A stretch of 64,000 bases of DNA from Pelosinus sp. IPA-1 (GTDB lineage: Bacteria > Bacillota > Negativicutes > DSM-13327). The stretch covers positions 248,001-312,000 of the forward strand of contig NZ_BSVC01000004.1 in assembly GCF_030269905.1 (NCBI RefSeq), given 5' to 3'. Each line of letters opens with the position of its first letter. Positions within the stretch are counted from its first letter, which is position 1. Below, piece after piece: positions 25,414-34,357 of this stretch. A model generated the notes under the pieces. It saw only the letters and a list, made by a program, of their open reading frames with translations, did not search any database and was not told where the DNA came from. The translations under genes were made by a program, and so were the position numbers.

Positions 25414-27009
25414 TCATTGTGATTGGCCTCGCTGATATAGTGTTATCTCATTCCGTGTAGCAATTGGAGAAAAATGCTTAGAAAAAGGTTCATTCATAAA
25501 ATTTTTGTTATCTTTATTTGATACCAATATATACGACATACTGGTATCAGAAGTAAATTCTCTGATCGTTTGAGTAGGCATTGTATATTTTCCTGCCCAA
25601 GTACCTAGCTGCTGAGGTTCTTCTTCATGTATTAATCGAGGAATATTATAGCCACTATAAAACACCGCTGATGTTGAATATTCACCATAGGAAGCTATTC
25701 TAGCCCTTTCTGCTGGTAACTCAGCAGATATACTTTTAGCAGAGCGTGTTTCTGCTAATGGTATAAGACCATTATGAATTAAGAATAAATTCATAACTAC
25801 GGTTACTATTGCTATTATTTGTGGCAAATGATAGACATTTCCTTTTAATTGTTTCCAAAGTATTAAACCAATTGAAAGGAAAGTACCAATATATATCATT
25901 GTCCAACTAGCTGCAGTTGGGATAAATCGACTACTTAGCGAAATAAGCAGTAATAATGCAATGGCTGGAATGGAAAGCCACCACCAAACCTTTCGATCCC
26001 TTAGAATTTGCATTTTACCTAAAGTATATCCAATTAGTAATGCCGCAGGAAAGGATGCAGGGAAAACATATGTAGGATATTTAGTAGCCATCATTGTGTA
26101 AAAAATAATCGTAAGAATAGACCAATTTGTTAAATAAATTAGCTGAGAAGACGAAAGCTCTTTTCTAACAACACCCATTGATTTAATGAAAATTCCTGAC
26201 CAAGGTAATAGGCTGATAGGAAATAGGACTAGATAATAATAAAAGACATTATCCTTAGGATGTTCGGACACTGTGGCACGAAGATAGTTATGTAATCCCA
26301 AAAAGGTATCAAGGAAATTTGTACCGTGTAATTGGTACATCTTAACATACCAAGGAGCAGCAATGATTAAAAAGGCAAAGATCCCAGGGAGAATAAATAC
26401 CTTTCTAAATAGCTGCCATTGGCGAGAAATTATTATATAACTACAGATAATTAATCCTGGCAGCACAAGACCAACAGGACCTTTAGTTAAGACGGCCAGC
26501 CCCGCGGCCATATAAGCAAATGAAACATACCATTTCGAACCAGTATTTTTTAAACCGAGATATAACATAGCCAAAGTAATGCTAGTATAAAAAAATAAGA
26601 TAGAATCAGTAATAACCATTTTAGCTAATATCCAAAATTCTAAGGAGGTTGCTAATACTAAAGAGCTTAAGAGTGCAGTTTTGGTATTGCTAAAAATTTT
26701 TTGTCCAAACCAGTAAGTAAAACTTACACTAGCAGCGCTAAATAATCCAGCAGGAAAACGTGCGGCAAAATCAGTAATACCAAATATCTTAAAACTTAAA
26801 GCAAGCAACCAATAAACCATAATCGGTTTATCAAACCAATAATGTCCATAAATTTGAGGCGATATCCAATCACCAGTCAGAACCATTTCTTTAGCTGTTA
26901 ATGCATAATTGGATTCTACAGGGTCACTTATCGGTATAGCTGCATTAAAAGATAGAAAAAAAGTTAAAGATGCAAGAAAAAGCAGCAACATTGTTAGGCG
27001 CTTTGCCAT
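25414..27009 (-). CDS. ArnT-like family 39 glycosyltransferase (second paralogue)
   Basis: 531 residues with about a dozen hydrophobic segments and a C-terminal soluble part, the plan of GT-C enzymes related to ArnT and protein O-mannosyltransferase. The first extracytoplasmic loop reads ISDPVESNYALTAKEM, then GHYWFDKPIMVYWLLALSFK and DFAARFPAG. These enzymes transfer a sugar from a polyprenyl-phosphate carrier on the outer face of the inner membrane. Compared with its neighbour, the acidic pair DE of the loop reads VE. It lies 11 nt after its paralogue. Sugar and acceptor cannot be read from the sequence. Start ATG follows GGGGAGG. Confidence 0.85.
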   Translation of the reverse strand: MAKRLTMLLLFLASLTFFLSFNAAIPISDPVESNYALTAKEMVLTGDWISPQIYGHYWFDKPIMVYWLLALSFKIFGITDFAARFPAGLFSAASVSFTYWFGQKIFSNTKTALLSSLVLATSLEFWILAKMVITDSILFFYTSITLAMLYLGLKNTGSKWYVSFAYMAAGLAVLTKGPVGLVLPGLIICSYIIISRQWQLFRKVFILPGIFAFLIIAAPWYVKMYQLHGTNFLDTFLGLHNYLRATVSEHPKDNVFYYYLVLFPISLLPWSGIFIKSMGVVRKELSSSQLIYLTNWSILTIIFYTMMATKYPTYVFPASFPAALLIGYTLGKMQILRDRKVWWWLSIPAIALLLLISLSSRFIPTAASWTMIYIGTFLSIGLILWKQLKGNVYHLPQIIAIVTVVMNLFLIHNGLIPLAETRSAKSISAELPAERARIASYGEYSTSAVFYSGYNIPRLIHEEEPQQLGTWAGKYTMPTQTIREFTSDTSMSYILVSNKDNKNFMNEPFSKHFSPIATRNEITLYQRGQSQ

Positions 27010-27020
27010 AAGTACCTCCC

Positions 27021-28559
27021 CTATTTTTTGAGTAGTAATACTTTATCATCAATGGTAGATAAAACCGTAAGTAACTGGATGCTTTGGTTTGTTAAACGAC
27101 CATATTCAGATTGTCTAAGGAGAAAATATGCCCTTGGACTTTCTTGAATATATTGATTTAGATCATCATCTTTCTTTAACTCAAATCCGTAAACATTTGT
27201 ATAGAATGTAAAGCCTGGGTGTAAGAATTTAACAATATATACTGGGGATGTGCCGTCATACTGTTTGATAAACTCTTGTGCAATAGGTTTAGTTGTAAAA
27301 TTTGGTGCGGCTAAAGGGAACAACATAAAAACTAACACCATAGAAAATGAAACCATAGCAATAATTTGGGTCCAAAAGGCACGGCCTATTTCTTTCCTCC
27401 ATGTAAAATATATTACCAATAATGCCATTACAATGAAAATTCCTGAGGCTATATAGATTCCATATTGTAATATAGGCATGGTTTTGCTACCGATAATCAT
27501 ACCGGCTGTAAAAAGTATTGTTAACAGACCTAATAGAATTGGCCAGCTTGTAAAACGTATGTTTTTGAGTGACCATATCCTATCAATGTACCACCCTACT
27601 ATCATCGCTAAAGGTGGATACATAGGCAAAATGTAAGAGACTAACTTAGTCTGAGAAATTGTAAAAAATATAAAAATAAATAGTGCCCAAATATTTAAGA
27701 ATAATAGGGTTGAAAAATTCCTATTACTGGCAGTCAAAGATGCCCATATAGACTGTAGCATAATAGTCGTCCAGGGAAAAAAGCCAAGTACAAGAACTGG
27801 AATATAATAATACCATACTACTAACTCGGGATGTTCAGGAGACGTAAATCTCGTGATATTATGAAAACCAAGAAAGGTATCTACAAAAATACTACCATGG
27901 ATCTTATACATCATAATATACCACGGGGCAGCTATAAGTGCATAGACAAGCAAGCCAGAGGGTATTTTCATGCTCTTTAGCAGAGACCAATTTCTTGTAA
28001 CCAGTAAGTAAAAAAAGATAATTCCACCGGGGAACAATAGGCCAATGGGGCCTTTCGTTAAGGTTGCCAATCCAGCAAAAATATAAGCGCTATAATATCT
28101 TTTTTCAATAAAAGATAACAGAGATAGAGAAAGAAATAAAACTAAGGTAATATCAGTTACAGCAGCTTTACCTAGATAAAAGTATTCGATACTTGTAGCT
28201 AATACTAAAGCGCTAGCAATTCCAGTCCGTTCATTAAATAAACGGCGCCCTGACCAATAAACTACTAGCGCGCAGACTACAGCCAGGGCAGCAGATGGAA
28301 AACGTGCAGCAAATTCATTAACACCTAATATTTTATAGGATGCAGCTACTAACCAGTAATACATCGGCGGTTTATCATACCAATACTCACCAAAAATACG
28401 TGGGGAGACAAACTCATTAAAAGCAAACATCTCCTTAGGCGTCTCCGCATAGACAGGCTCGTCGGGATCTAATAATGGCACCCCGCCTAGATTAGAAAAT
28501 ACTATAAATATAGTAATTATGGCCACTAGCCAAAAGCCAGTTCCAAATTTATTAAACAT
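27021..28559 (-). CDS. ArnT-like family 39 glycosyltransferase (first paralogue)
   Basis: About 512 residues, multi-spanning. The first periplasmic loop has the canonical PLLDPDEPVYAETPKEM with the DE pair, followed by GEYWYDKPPMYYWLVAASYK and EFAARFPSA, matching the ArnT/GT39 pattern. A TKGPIGLLFPG segment is shared with the paralogue downstream. ArnT-type enzymes move aminoarabinose or other sugars from undecaprenyl phosphate to lipid A or other acceptors; here the acceptor is not known. Start chosen at ATG 28557-28559, with GGAGG 6 nt before it; a TTG two codons upstream is too close to the ribosome-binding site. Confidence 0.86.
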   Translation of the reverse strand: MFNKFGTGFWLVAIITIFIVFSNLGGVPLLDPDEPVYAETPKEMFAFNEFVSPRIFGEYWYDKPPMYYWLVAASYKILGVNEFAARFPSAALAVVCALVVYWSGRRLFNERTGIASALVLATSIEYFYLGKAAVTDITLVLFLSLSLLSFIEKRYYSAYIFAGLATLTKGPIGLLFPGGIIFFYLLVTRNWSLLKSMKIPSGLLVYALIAAPWYIMMYKIHGSIFVDTFLGFHNITRFTSPEHPELVVWYYYIPVLVLGFFPWTTIMLQSIWASLTASNRNFSTLLFLNIWALFIFIFFTISQTKLVSYILPMYPPLAMIVGWYIDRIWSLKNIRFTSWPILLGLLTILFTAGMIIGSKTMPILQYGIYIASGIFIVMALLVIYFTWRKEIGRAFWTQIIAMVSFSMVLVFMLFPLAAPNFTTKPIAQEFIKQYDGTSPVYIVKFLHPGFTFYTNVYGFELKKDDDLNQYIQESPRAYFLLRQSEYGRLTNQSIQLLTVLSTIDDKVLLLKK

Positions 28560-28673
28560 ATGCAACCTCCAATAGTTAAAATCATAAGATTCATTATCTT
28601 TGAGTTAGTAAATAATAAAGTGTCGTTGTTAAATCGTATTTTACTAATATATCCGTTGGAGGAATTTTAAAAC

Positions 28674-29585
28674 CTAGATAAGAGAATTATATGTTTTAGA
28701 CAAGCCTTCAATTAATGGCATAGCTGGATTCCAGTTTAAGTATTCCTGGGCTGCACGATTTGATAAGGAAGACTTATAAATATCACCTTCACGCATTTCA
28801 GCATAGACCCTTGTCACTGTTTTGCCAGCAACTTTTGCCATATATTCTATTAATGTATTAACGCTTATTTCAGTTTGTGTGCTAATGTTACAAATCTTAT
28901 TCGAATAACTAGATAATAAGGATTGGTAGTTAGCATTAGCTATATCTCCTACATAAATAAAATCACGTGTTTGGCTACCGTCACCAAAGATTGTTACGGG
29001 CTGATGATGGTGAATTTTGCGCGTAAAAATGCTAATAACCCCACCTTCCCCACCGTCGCCCTGGCGCTCGCCATAAACATTCGCATAACGTAATATCATA
29101 AATTCAAGACCATATATTTGGTTATATAAGGATAAGTAGTTTTCACAAGTTAACTTACTTAAGCCATAAAAAGAAGTAGGCCCTTTTGGGGTTGCTTCAA
29201 TTACTGGTAAGTTTGTTGCATTACCGTAAACAGCTGCCGTAGAAGAAAATACGATTCGTTTAACATTTGTTTTACGGCAGGCTTCTAAAAGGTTAACCGT
29301 GCCGGATATATTTACATCACAATCATAATCCGGCATTTCCAAAGATTTATGCACCATAGTTTGAGCAGCTAAATGAATTACATAATCAAATTTTTCTCTT
29401 ACAAATAAATCAAGTACTTGATTACTACGTATATCCATTTGAACAAATTGAGCTGCTTTATTGATGTTCTCAAGTAACCCAGTACTCAAATTATCAATAA
29501 TTACAACCTGGCAATTTTCTTGTATTAGTCGGTCTACTACATGTGAACCAATAAAACCGGCTCCCCCAGTTACTAAAACTTTCAT
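28674..29585 (-). CDS. NAD-dependent sugar-nucleotide epimerase/dehydratase (GalE-like)
   Basis: 303 residues, extended short-chain dehydrogenase. Rossmann motif VTGGAGFIGSHVVDRL at the N-terminus, DIRS after the third strand, HLAAQTMVHKSL, catalytic Ser/Thr in VFSSTAAVYG, and YxxxK in SFYGLSKLTCENYL. ANVYGERQ and FGDGSQTRDFIYVGD are typical of UDP-glucose/GlcNAc 4-epimerases and related enzymes. Probably interconverts a UDP-sugar used by the neighbouring glycosyltransferases; the exact sugar is not determinable. It lies 12 nt after the flippase-like gene and 114 nt before the first ArnT-like gene. Confidence 0.85.
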   Translation of the reverse strand: MKVLVTGGAGFIGSHVVDRLIQENCQVVIIDNLSTGLLENINKAAQFVQMDIRSNQVLDLFVREKFDYVIHLAAQTMVHKSLEMPDYDCDVNISGTVNLLEACRKTNVKRIVFSSTAAVYGNATNLPVIEATPKGPTSFYGLSKLTCENYLSLYNQIYGLEFMILRYANVYGERQGDGGEGGVISIFTRKIHHHQPVTIFGDGSQTRDFIYVGDIANANYQSLLSSYSNKICNISTQTEISVNTLIEYMAKVAGKTVTRVYAEMREGDIYKSSLSNRAAQEYLNWNPAMPLIEGLSKTYNSLI

Positions 29586-29597
29586 TTTTACAACCTC

Positions 29598-30581
29598 CTA
29601 TTTTATATGGTTAACTAAGAAATTTTGACCAAAAACTTTTACTGTGAAATATAAGCCAATAATAAACGGTAAATATTCGACGATTATTCGCCACGCTACA
29701 GCAGCGATTCCAACTGTACCTGAAGGTAAAAAGTTGCTAAATAAAAAGATAAAGCCACCTTCCGCGATACCCGATCCTCCTGGTGTCGGTGCAAAGTATA
29801 ATAGAATATTTAGTAATATCATTCTCCCAATAATTTGTGGTAGATTTACAGAAACACCCATACCCATGAATAATATTGGCACAATGCTGTATAAAGCTAA
29901 CAGACTTATGGCCGATTCAACAAAAACTCTCCCCATGCTTGTTGGCGCTGATGATAACATAAAGACAGCCCCTCGTACATCACGATATATCGCGAAGACT
30001 CGGCGACGATAATTGTAATTTAGTTTCTTTGTAAGTACAACCAATAAATAATTAGGTAGACTAGTACGGAATAGCCATATGATTCCTAATATACTCACAA
30101 CAAGCAAACCAGATGCTATAGCTAACATATTGTTTGTAAGACCTGGCATAATTTCAGGATCATAATAAAAAACAACGGGAACTAAAAACAATAAAAATAT
30201 AATAGATAACAGTGTTCTAACGACTACTAAAACAGTGGCCTTTGCCGTAGGTACCCCCGCCTTGCGTAAAAACATGACTTGTGCTACGGCCCCACCGGCT
30301 GCTCCAGGGGTTAATAGTGCTAAAAAGTAATTGCCAAAAACAACTTGCACAGCCTCTATTAAGCTTATTCTTTCACCAGAAATACGTACAAGGTGCATGA
30401 GACGGACTCCATCAAAATATAAACCAATTATTAAAAAAACAATAGCCAGTACTAAGGACCAGGGCTGAAAACTATTGAGATGGCGTAAAGTATGAATATC
30501 GACTGTAAAGTAAATTACAATAGCAGAGATACCACCAACTAACAGTAATAGGAGAATTAGGCGTTGATAAAACTTAGTCAT
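29598..30581 (-). CDS. Lysylphosphatidylglycerol synthase-type transmembrane protein (UPF0104, flippase-like)
   Basis: 327 residues, seven or eight hydrophobic segments. It shows the UPF0104/LPG_synthase_TM features: ANYFLALLTPGAAGG-like region (FGNYFLALLTPGAAGGAVAQ), and near the C-terminus FAPTPGGSGIAEGGFIFLFS. Members such as MprF's flippase half and AglD-like proteins act on lipids in the membrane. Here it lacks the soluble tRNA-dependent transferase half of MprF, so lipid or lipid-linked sugar translocation is an inference. It overlaps the deacetylase gene by 8 nt and belongs to the same operon. Confidence 0.82.
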   Translation of the reverse strand: MTKFYQRLILLLLLVGGISAIVIYFTVDIHTLRHLNSFQPWSLVLAIVFLIIGLYFDGVRLMHLVRISGERISLIEAVQVVFGNYFLALLTPGAAGGAVAQVMFLRKAGVPTAKATVLVVVRTLLSIIFLLFLVPVVFYYDPEIMPGLTNNMLAIASGLLVVSILGIIWLFRTSLPNYLLVVLTKKLNYNYRRRVFAIYRDVRGAVFMLSSAPTSMGRVFVESAISLLALYSIVPILFMGMGVSVNLPQIIGRMILLNILLYFAPTPGGSGIAEGGFIFLFSNFLPSGTVGIAAVAWRIIVEYLPFIIGLYFTVKVFGQNFLVNHIK

Positions 30582-31428
30582 TTCCTAACTCCCCAAATGA
30601 AATTAATTGTATACCACGATTTGTAATCTGCTGGCGTACATTTTCGCTTGTAATAGCGTTTAACTCTGCTTGCCAATGGTAATTCCAGTTATAGATAGTA
30701 TGTAAGATTGATTCATTAACTCCTGGGTGCATCATGATTTCTGAGATTCCTTCAGGTAACTTATTAATGATTTGCAATAAAAATTCTTCATGCATATTAC
30801 CTCCTGCTAACATACCAAAAAAATGGTTTGGAGCAATGAGTCCCCGCTCTATTATCTTCTTACGAGCTATTCGGGCTAGACAAGTTAAGCCTGCACGAGC
30901 TACAATTCGCGAAGTAGAAAAAGGATATCCACCTAAAAAGAGATACGGTTCAGAAGGAATACGTACTGCTTTAATACTAAACTTTTTAGCTAACTCGATA
31001 GTAATATCAATTATGCCAGGTACAATATGCATATGTTGATGGCTATCTAAATGCGTGATAGGTAATCCACAATCTGCTACCTTTTGTACTTGAGCGGTTA
31101 ATTCTTTTTTGATATCATCAAGTTTTATCTGTCCTAAACAAAAACGTTTTAAAAATTGAGGATATTGGGGTGATAAGAATCCTTCCTTATCTACCAATGA
31201 TGGTATTGTGCTAGGGTTACATACCGGTCTCTCTCCTACTAAGGTTAGATGTACACCAATACCTAATTTCTTATTATCTAAAGCTAAAGGAACAGCATGA
31301 TCAAAGGCTTTACCACAGGCCATGATGGTGGTACTGGTTATAATTCCTGCTGTATGCCCTTGAATAATTCCGACATTGACCATTTCATTAAGTCCAAAAT
31401 CATCAGCATTTATGATTAATCGTTTCAT
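30574..31428 (-). CDS. ChbG/HpnK (YdjC) family carbohydrate deacetylase
   Basis: 284 residues. The N-terminus has LIINADDFGLNEMVNVGI with the metal-binding Asp-Asp, GVHLTLVGERP with a metal His, and a central THLDSHQHMHIVPG motif. These mark the YdjC/ChbG/HpnK deacetylase family, which removes N-acetyl groups from sugars. First gene of an operon with a flippase-like protein, an epimerase and two polyprenyl-sugar transferases, so it probably de-acetylates a lipid-linked amino sugar. The HpnK name does not by itself imply hopanoids: no squalene-hopene genes are in the window. Confidence 0.87.
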   Translation of the reverse strand: MKRLIINADDFGLNEMVNVGIIQGHTAGIITSTTIMACGKAFDHAVPLALDNKKLGIGVHLTLVGERPVCNPSTIPSLVDKEGFLSPQYPQFLKRFCLGQIKLDDIKKELTAQVQKVADCGLPITHLDSHQHMHIVPGIIDITIELAKKFSIKAVRIPSEPYLFLGGYPFSTSRIVARAGLTCLARIARKKIIERGLIAPNHFFGMLAGGNMHEEFLLQIINKLPEGISEIMMHPGVNESILHTIYNWNYHWQAELNAITSENVRQQITNRGIQLISFGELGND

Positions 31429-31550
31429 AAAAACAACTCCCTTATAGTACGCCTGCTATACATGGTAGCATGTATAAGGAAATATGGCAATTTGCGGCTA
31501 AGGAAACACTTCTCAAGTTAGTATAAAATATGTAAGTATACTCATTGTAG

Positions 31551-31572
31551 AGGAGCCTATTAAAAGGCTCCT
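31551..31572 (-). terminator. Hairpin downstream of folE2
   Basis: AGGAGCCT (31551-31558) and AGGCTCCT (31565-31572) form an 8-bp GC-rich stem with a 6-nt loop, about 60 nt past the folE2 stop. The following minus-strand bases are CTACAATG, not a U-run, so it is only terminator-like. A second short palindrome, CAGTAGTCTACTG, lies beside it near 31586-31598. Confidence 0.4.
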
Positions 31573-31631
31573 GATCATCTACTCAGTAGACTACTGATAA
31601 TTTTCTTAGCAAGTAAATGGAAAAAGATAAC

Positions 31632-32420
31632 TTAATTATTTACATGCTCAACATGCTTTGCATATGCACTATGATTGTGAATTGACTCGTAATTCTCACA
31701 TTGTATTTCAAACCAGCTGATAAACTTCTGCTGACGTAACGCTAACACCAAATCTCGTAATATATCTTCAACAAATTTAGCATTCTCATACGCGTGTTCT
31801 GTTACATATTTTTCATCTTCGCGCTTTAGCAATGGATAGATAGGGCAACTACCTTGCGCTTCCATTAATGCTACTAAATCCTCAATCCAAATAAATTTTC
31901 CACTTGTATATTTAATTTTCACCTTCATTAATCCTCGTTGATTGTGAGCTCCATATTTAGAAATTTCTTTACTACAAGGACACAAAGAAGTGAAAGGAAC
32001 GGCAACCCCCAGGGTGAAATCCAAAGGCTTACCCTTAGTTAATTTTGCAGAAAAAGAACAATCCACATCAAGCATACTTTTAAGCCCGCTGATGGGGGCA
32101 ACTTTATCAATAAAATATTTGAAATGAATTTCCATTTGTGCATATTCCACATCAAGTTTAGTTAAAGTATCGATTAGTATAGATTCCATTTCGCGACTAG
32201 ATATGGGCTTTTGGCTCCATTCACTTAAGATTTCGATGAAACGGCTCATATGGGTACCCTTATATTCTTTTGGTAAATCCACAGTAAGATTTATCGTAGC
32301 TAAAACAGACTGAAAAGAGTCTGTTTTAGTTTTGATAAGAAATGGTAAGTGTACACCACTGACACCTACATTTTGAATCGCAATACCACGATCATCTGAA
32401 ATATTCTGAACGTCTTTCAA
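31632..32420 (-). CDS. folE2: GTP cyclohydrolase I type 2, FolE2
   Basis: 262 residues, the FolE2 (type IB) family, not FolE1. Features: VGVSGVHLPFLIKTK at the N-terminus, GTHMSRFIEIL, and the active-site Cys in VPFTSLCPCSKEISKYGAHNQRG (shown in two parts: TSLCPCSKEIS and YGAHNQRG), then IEDLVALMEAQGSCPIYPLL. It makes dihydroneopterin triphosphate from GTP, the first step of both folate and queuosine routes. Pairing with queC suggests the preQ0 role. Start is TTG, 10 nt after AGGAG. It begins 3 nt after the queC stop. Confidence 0.94.
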   Translation of the reverse strand: MKDVQNISDDRGIAIQNVGVSGVHLPFLIKTKTDSFQSVLATINLTVDLPKEYKGTHMSRFIEILSEWSQKPISSREMESILIDTLTKLDVEYAQMEIHFKYFIDKVAPISGLKSMLDVDCSFSAKLTKGKPLDFTLGVAVPFTSLCPCSKEISKYGAHNQRGLMKVKIKYTSGKFIWIEDLVALMEAQGSCPIYPLLKREDEKYVTEHAYENAKFVEDILRDLVLALRQQKFISWFEIQCENYESIHNHSAYAKHVEHVNN

Positions 32421-32423
32421 ACT

Positions 32424-33104
32424 TTATTCACTCCTAGTTTTATATAAAATGGGATCTGCTATATTTGCTTCAGAGAAACCTTTTAAACGTAGCAGACAAC
32501 TGTCACACTCGCCACAAGCAGCTGATTCCCCTTTATAACAGCTGGTAGTCAATTCTAAAGGAGCATTTAAACTGTGACCTAAGATAACAATGTCTTTTTT
32601 AGTTAAATGTAGTAAGGGGGTTTCTATTCTTATTTTTCGCTGATCTTGCACTCCTGCTTTTGTACTATAATCAGCAACTTCTTGAAATAGGTTAATAAAT
32701 TCAGGACGGCAGTCAGGATAACCTGAATAATCAAGAGCATTTACACCAATGAAAATTTTATCTGCTCCTGTTACTTCTGCATATCCTAAAGCATAACTTA
32801 GGAAAATTAAATTTCTAGCAGGCACATAGGTAATCGGGATATCATGGGTTGCATTGCTGCCTGATGGTACTTCCAGGTGCTCATCAGTTAAAGCGCTACC
32901 TCCTATCGCATTCATATTCGTTTCAATAACAATATGTTTAGTAACTTTATAATACTGAGCTACAGAAGTAGCACTTTCTAATTCTCTGGAATGACGTTGA
33001 TTATAATTAAAACTAATAGGGAAAAGTTCGTAGCCCTGACTATGAGCTACAGCCATACATACTGTAGAGTCTAGACCACCCGATAATAAAACAACTGCTT
33101 TCAA
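32424..33104 (-). CDS. queC: 7-cyano-7-deazaguanine synthase QueC
   Basis: 226 residues. PP-loop VVLLSGGLDSTVCMA at the N-terminus, FNYNQRHSREL, YVPARNLIFLSYALGYAE, and the C-terminal zinc site CYKGESAACGECDSCLLR. QueC converts carboxydeazaguanine to preQ0 with ATP and ammonia. I take the TTG at 33102-33104 as the start, with AGGAG 10 nt upstream; the GTG nine bases earlier would sit almost on that ribosome-binding site. queD and queE are not in the window. Confidence 0.95.
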   Translation of the reverse strand: MKAVVLLSGGLDSTVCMAVAHSQGYELFPISFNYNQRHSRELESATSVAQYYKVTKHIVIETNMNAIGGSALTDEHLEVPSGSNATHDIPITYVPARNLIFLSYALGYAEVTGADKIFIGVNALDYSGYPDCRPEFINLFQEVADYSTKAGVQDQRKIRIETPLLHLTKKDIVILGHSLNAPLELTTSCYKGESAACGECDSCLLRLKGFSEANIADPILYKTRSE

Positions 33105-33132
33105 GCTTAACACACTCCTATTTTTTACGAAA

Positions 33133-33138
33133 ATTATA
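33133..33138 (-). promoter_or_regulatory. Possible -10 box for queC-folE2
   Basis: TATAAT on the minus strand at 33133-33138, in the 55-nt gap between larC and queC. No good -35 hexamer is found 16-18 nt upstream. It may give queC-folE2 an independent promoter, or the genes may be read through from larB-larC. Confidence 0.3.
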
Positions 33139-33159
33139 CTAAAAACACTGAATAAATGA

Positions 33160-34353
33160 TTATTTAATAGTATTAAAGGCTGCGTCTAATACTGCTTGCT
33201 GCACTTTTTTCAAGGGAATTTTATGTTGTTTTGCTATACTTTTACAATCCTCAAATTCAGGAGTAACGCTACACACTTTTCCATTGTATGAACTAATTTT
33301 TGCTCTAGCTTCACCCCAAGATAGAGCTACCGTTACAAATTCTCGTTTTGCCATTTTCCGCTCAACCGAATAATATCTTAGTCCAATTGTCGACGTTTCT
33401 TCAAATATAATTGTAGTCACTTGATCTAAAATGTTACTTGGCACTAATATGGATAGCATAGTAGCAGCACGATTCTTTTTCATAATAATAGGAGTTAACC
33501 AGACATCAAATACACCAATCTCTAGCAACTTATCCATAACATACGGAAAAACTTGTGGGCTTAAATCATCAATATTTGCCTCTATGAGAAGAGTTTCACT
33601 CGTCTTAATGCACTCAGGTATTTCTCCTATATGCATCCTAAGAACATTGGGAATCTCCAAATCCCAAGTGCCGGCTCCATAACCAATTGTTTTGCTAGTA
33701 AAATTCTCTGGCATACTTCCATAGTCAGTTCCTAATGCTGAAAGTACTGCTGCTCCTGTCGGAGTTACTAATTCTTTGCTAATTTCCCCATTGTAATAAG
33801 GAATGCTTTTTAACAGTTCTGCTGTTGCTGGTGCTGGTATTGGCATTAGGCCATGGCAACATTTAACAAAGCCCTTGCCAACTTGTAATTTTGAAGTATA
33901 AATGGCCTCAATTCCAAAATAATTAAGTCCAATAACGGTGCCCACAATATCGATAATCGCATCAACGGCTCCAACTTCATGAAAATGAATTTCCTCTATT
34001 GTTACACCATGTACCTTAGCCTCTGCTTGAGCTAACAACATGAAGATTTTCTTACTATCATCTTTTATTCTTGGTGCTAATTGAGAATCATCAATAATTT
34101 GAAATATAGTAGATAAGTGACGATGATGGTGATGTTCATCTCCATGATGGTCATGAGTATGTAATTTCACATCTACATATACTGCACTAATACCATTCTT
34201 ATTTACTTTTTCAATAGTTAAATGATAACCGTCGACTGGTAAAAGGGATAACTGTTCTCTTAGAACTTCTTCTGGTAAACCTGCATTTAATAATGCTCCT
34301 AATAACATGTTACCACTAATGCCGGCGAAGCAATCTAAATAAAGCGCTTGCAT
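33160..34353 (-). CDS. larC: Nickel-pincer cofactor biosynthesis protein LarC
   Basis: 397 residues in one frame, whereas the founding Lactobacillus larC is read by frameshift from two ORFs. N-terminal LYLDCFAGISGNMLLGALL is the family signature (DUF111). A His-rich loop, HTHDHHGDEHHHHRH, lies near residues 66-80 and is a likely nickel-binding segment. EEIHFHEVGAVDAIIDIVG and TPTGAAVLSALG follow, and the C-terminal ferredoxin-like domain has LIEANIDDLSPQVFPYVMD. LarC is a CTP-dependent nickel insertase that completes the cofactor of lactate racemase. It directly follows larB (4-nt gap). Confidence 0.94.
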   Translation of the reverse strand: MQALYLDCFAGISGNMLLGALLNAGLPEEVLREQLSLLPVDGYHLTIEKVNKNGISAVYVDVKLHTHDHHGDEHHHHRHLSTIFQIIDDSQLAPRIKDDSKKIFMLLAQAEAKVHGVTIEEIHFHEVGAVDAIIDIVGTVIGLNYFGIEAIYTSKLQVGKGFVKCCHGLMPIPAPATAELLKSIPYYNGEISKELVTPTGAAVLSALGTDYGSMPENFTSKTIGYGAGTWDLEIPNVLRMHIGEIPECIKTSETLLIEANIDDLSPQVFPYVMDKLLEIGVFDVWLTPIIMKKNRAATMLSILVPSNILDQVTTIIFEETSTIGLRYYSVERKMAKREFVTVALSWGEARAKISSYNGKVCSVTPEFEDCKSIAKQHKIPLKKVQQAVLDAAFNTIK

Positions 34354-34357
34354 GATA

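Noticed and set aside
30574-31428. Hopanoid biosynthesis on the basis of the HpnK-type gene
   Set aside because: No squalene-hopene cyclase or other hpn gene is present; the family covers many sugar deacetylases.
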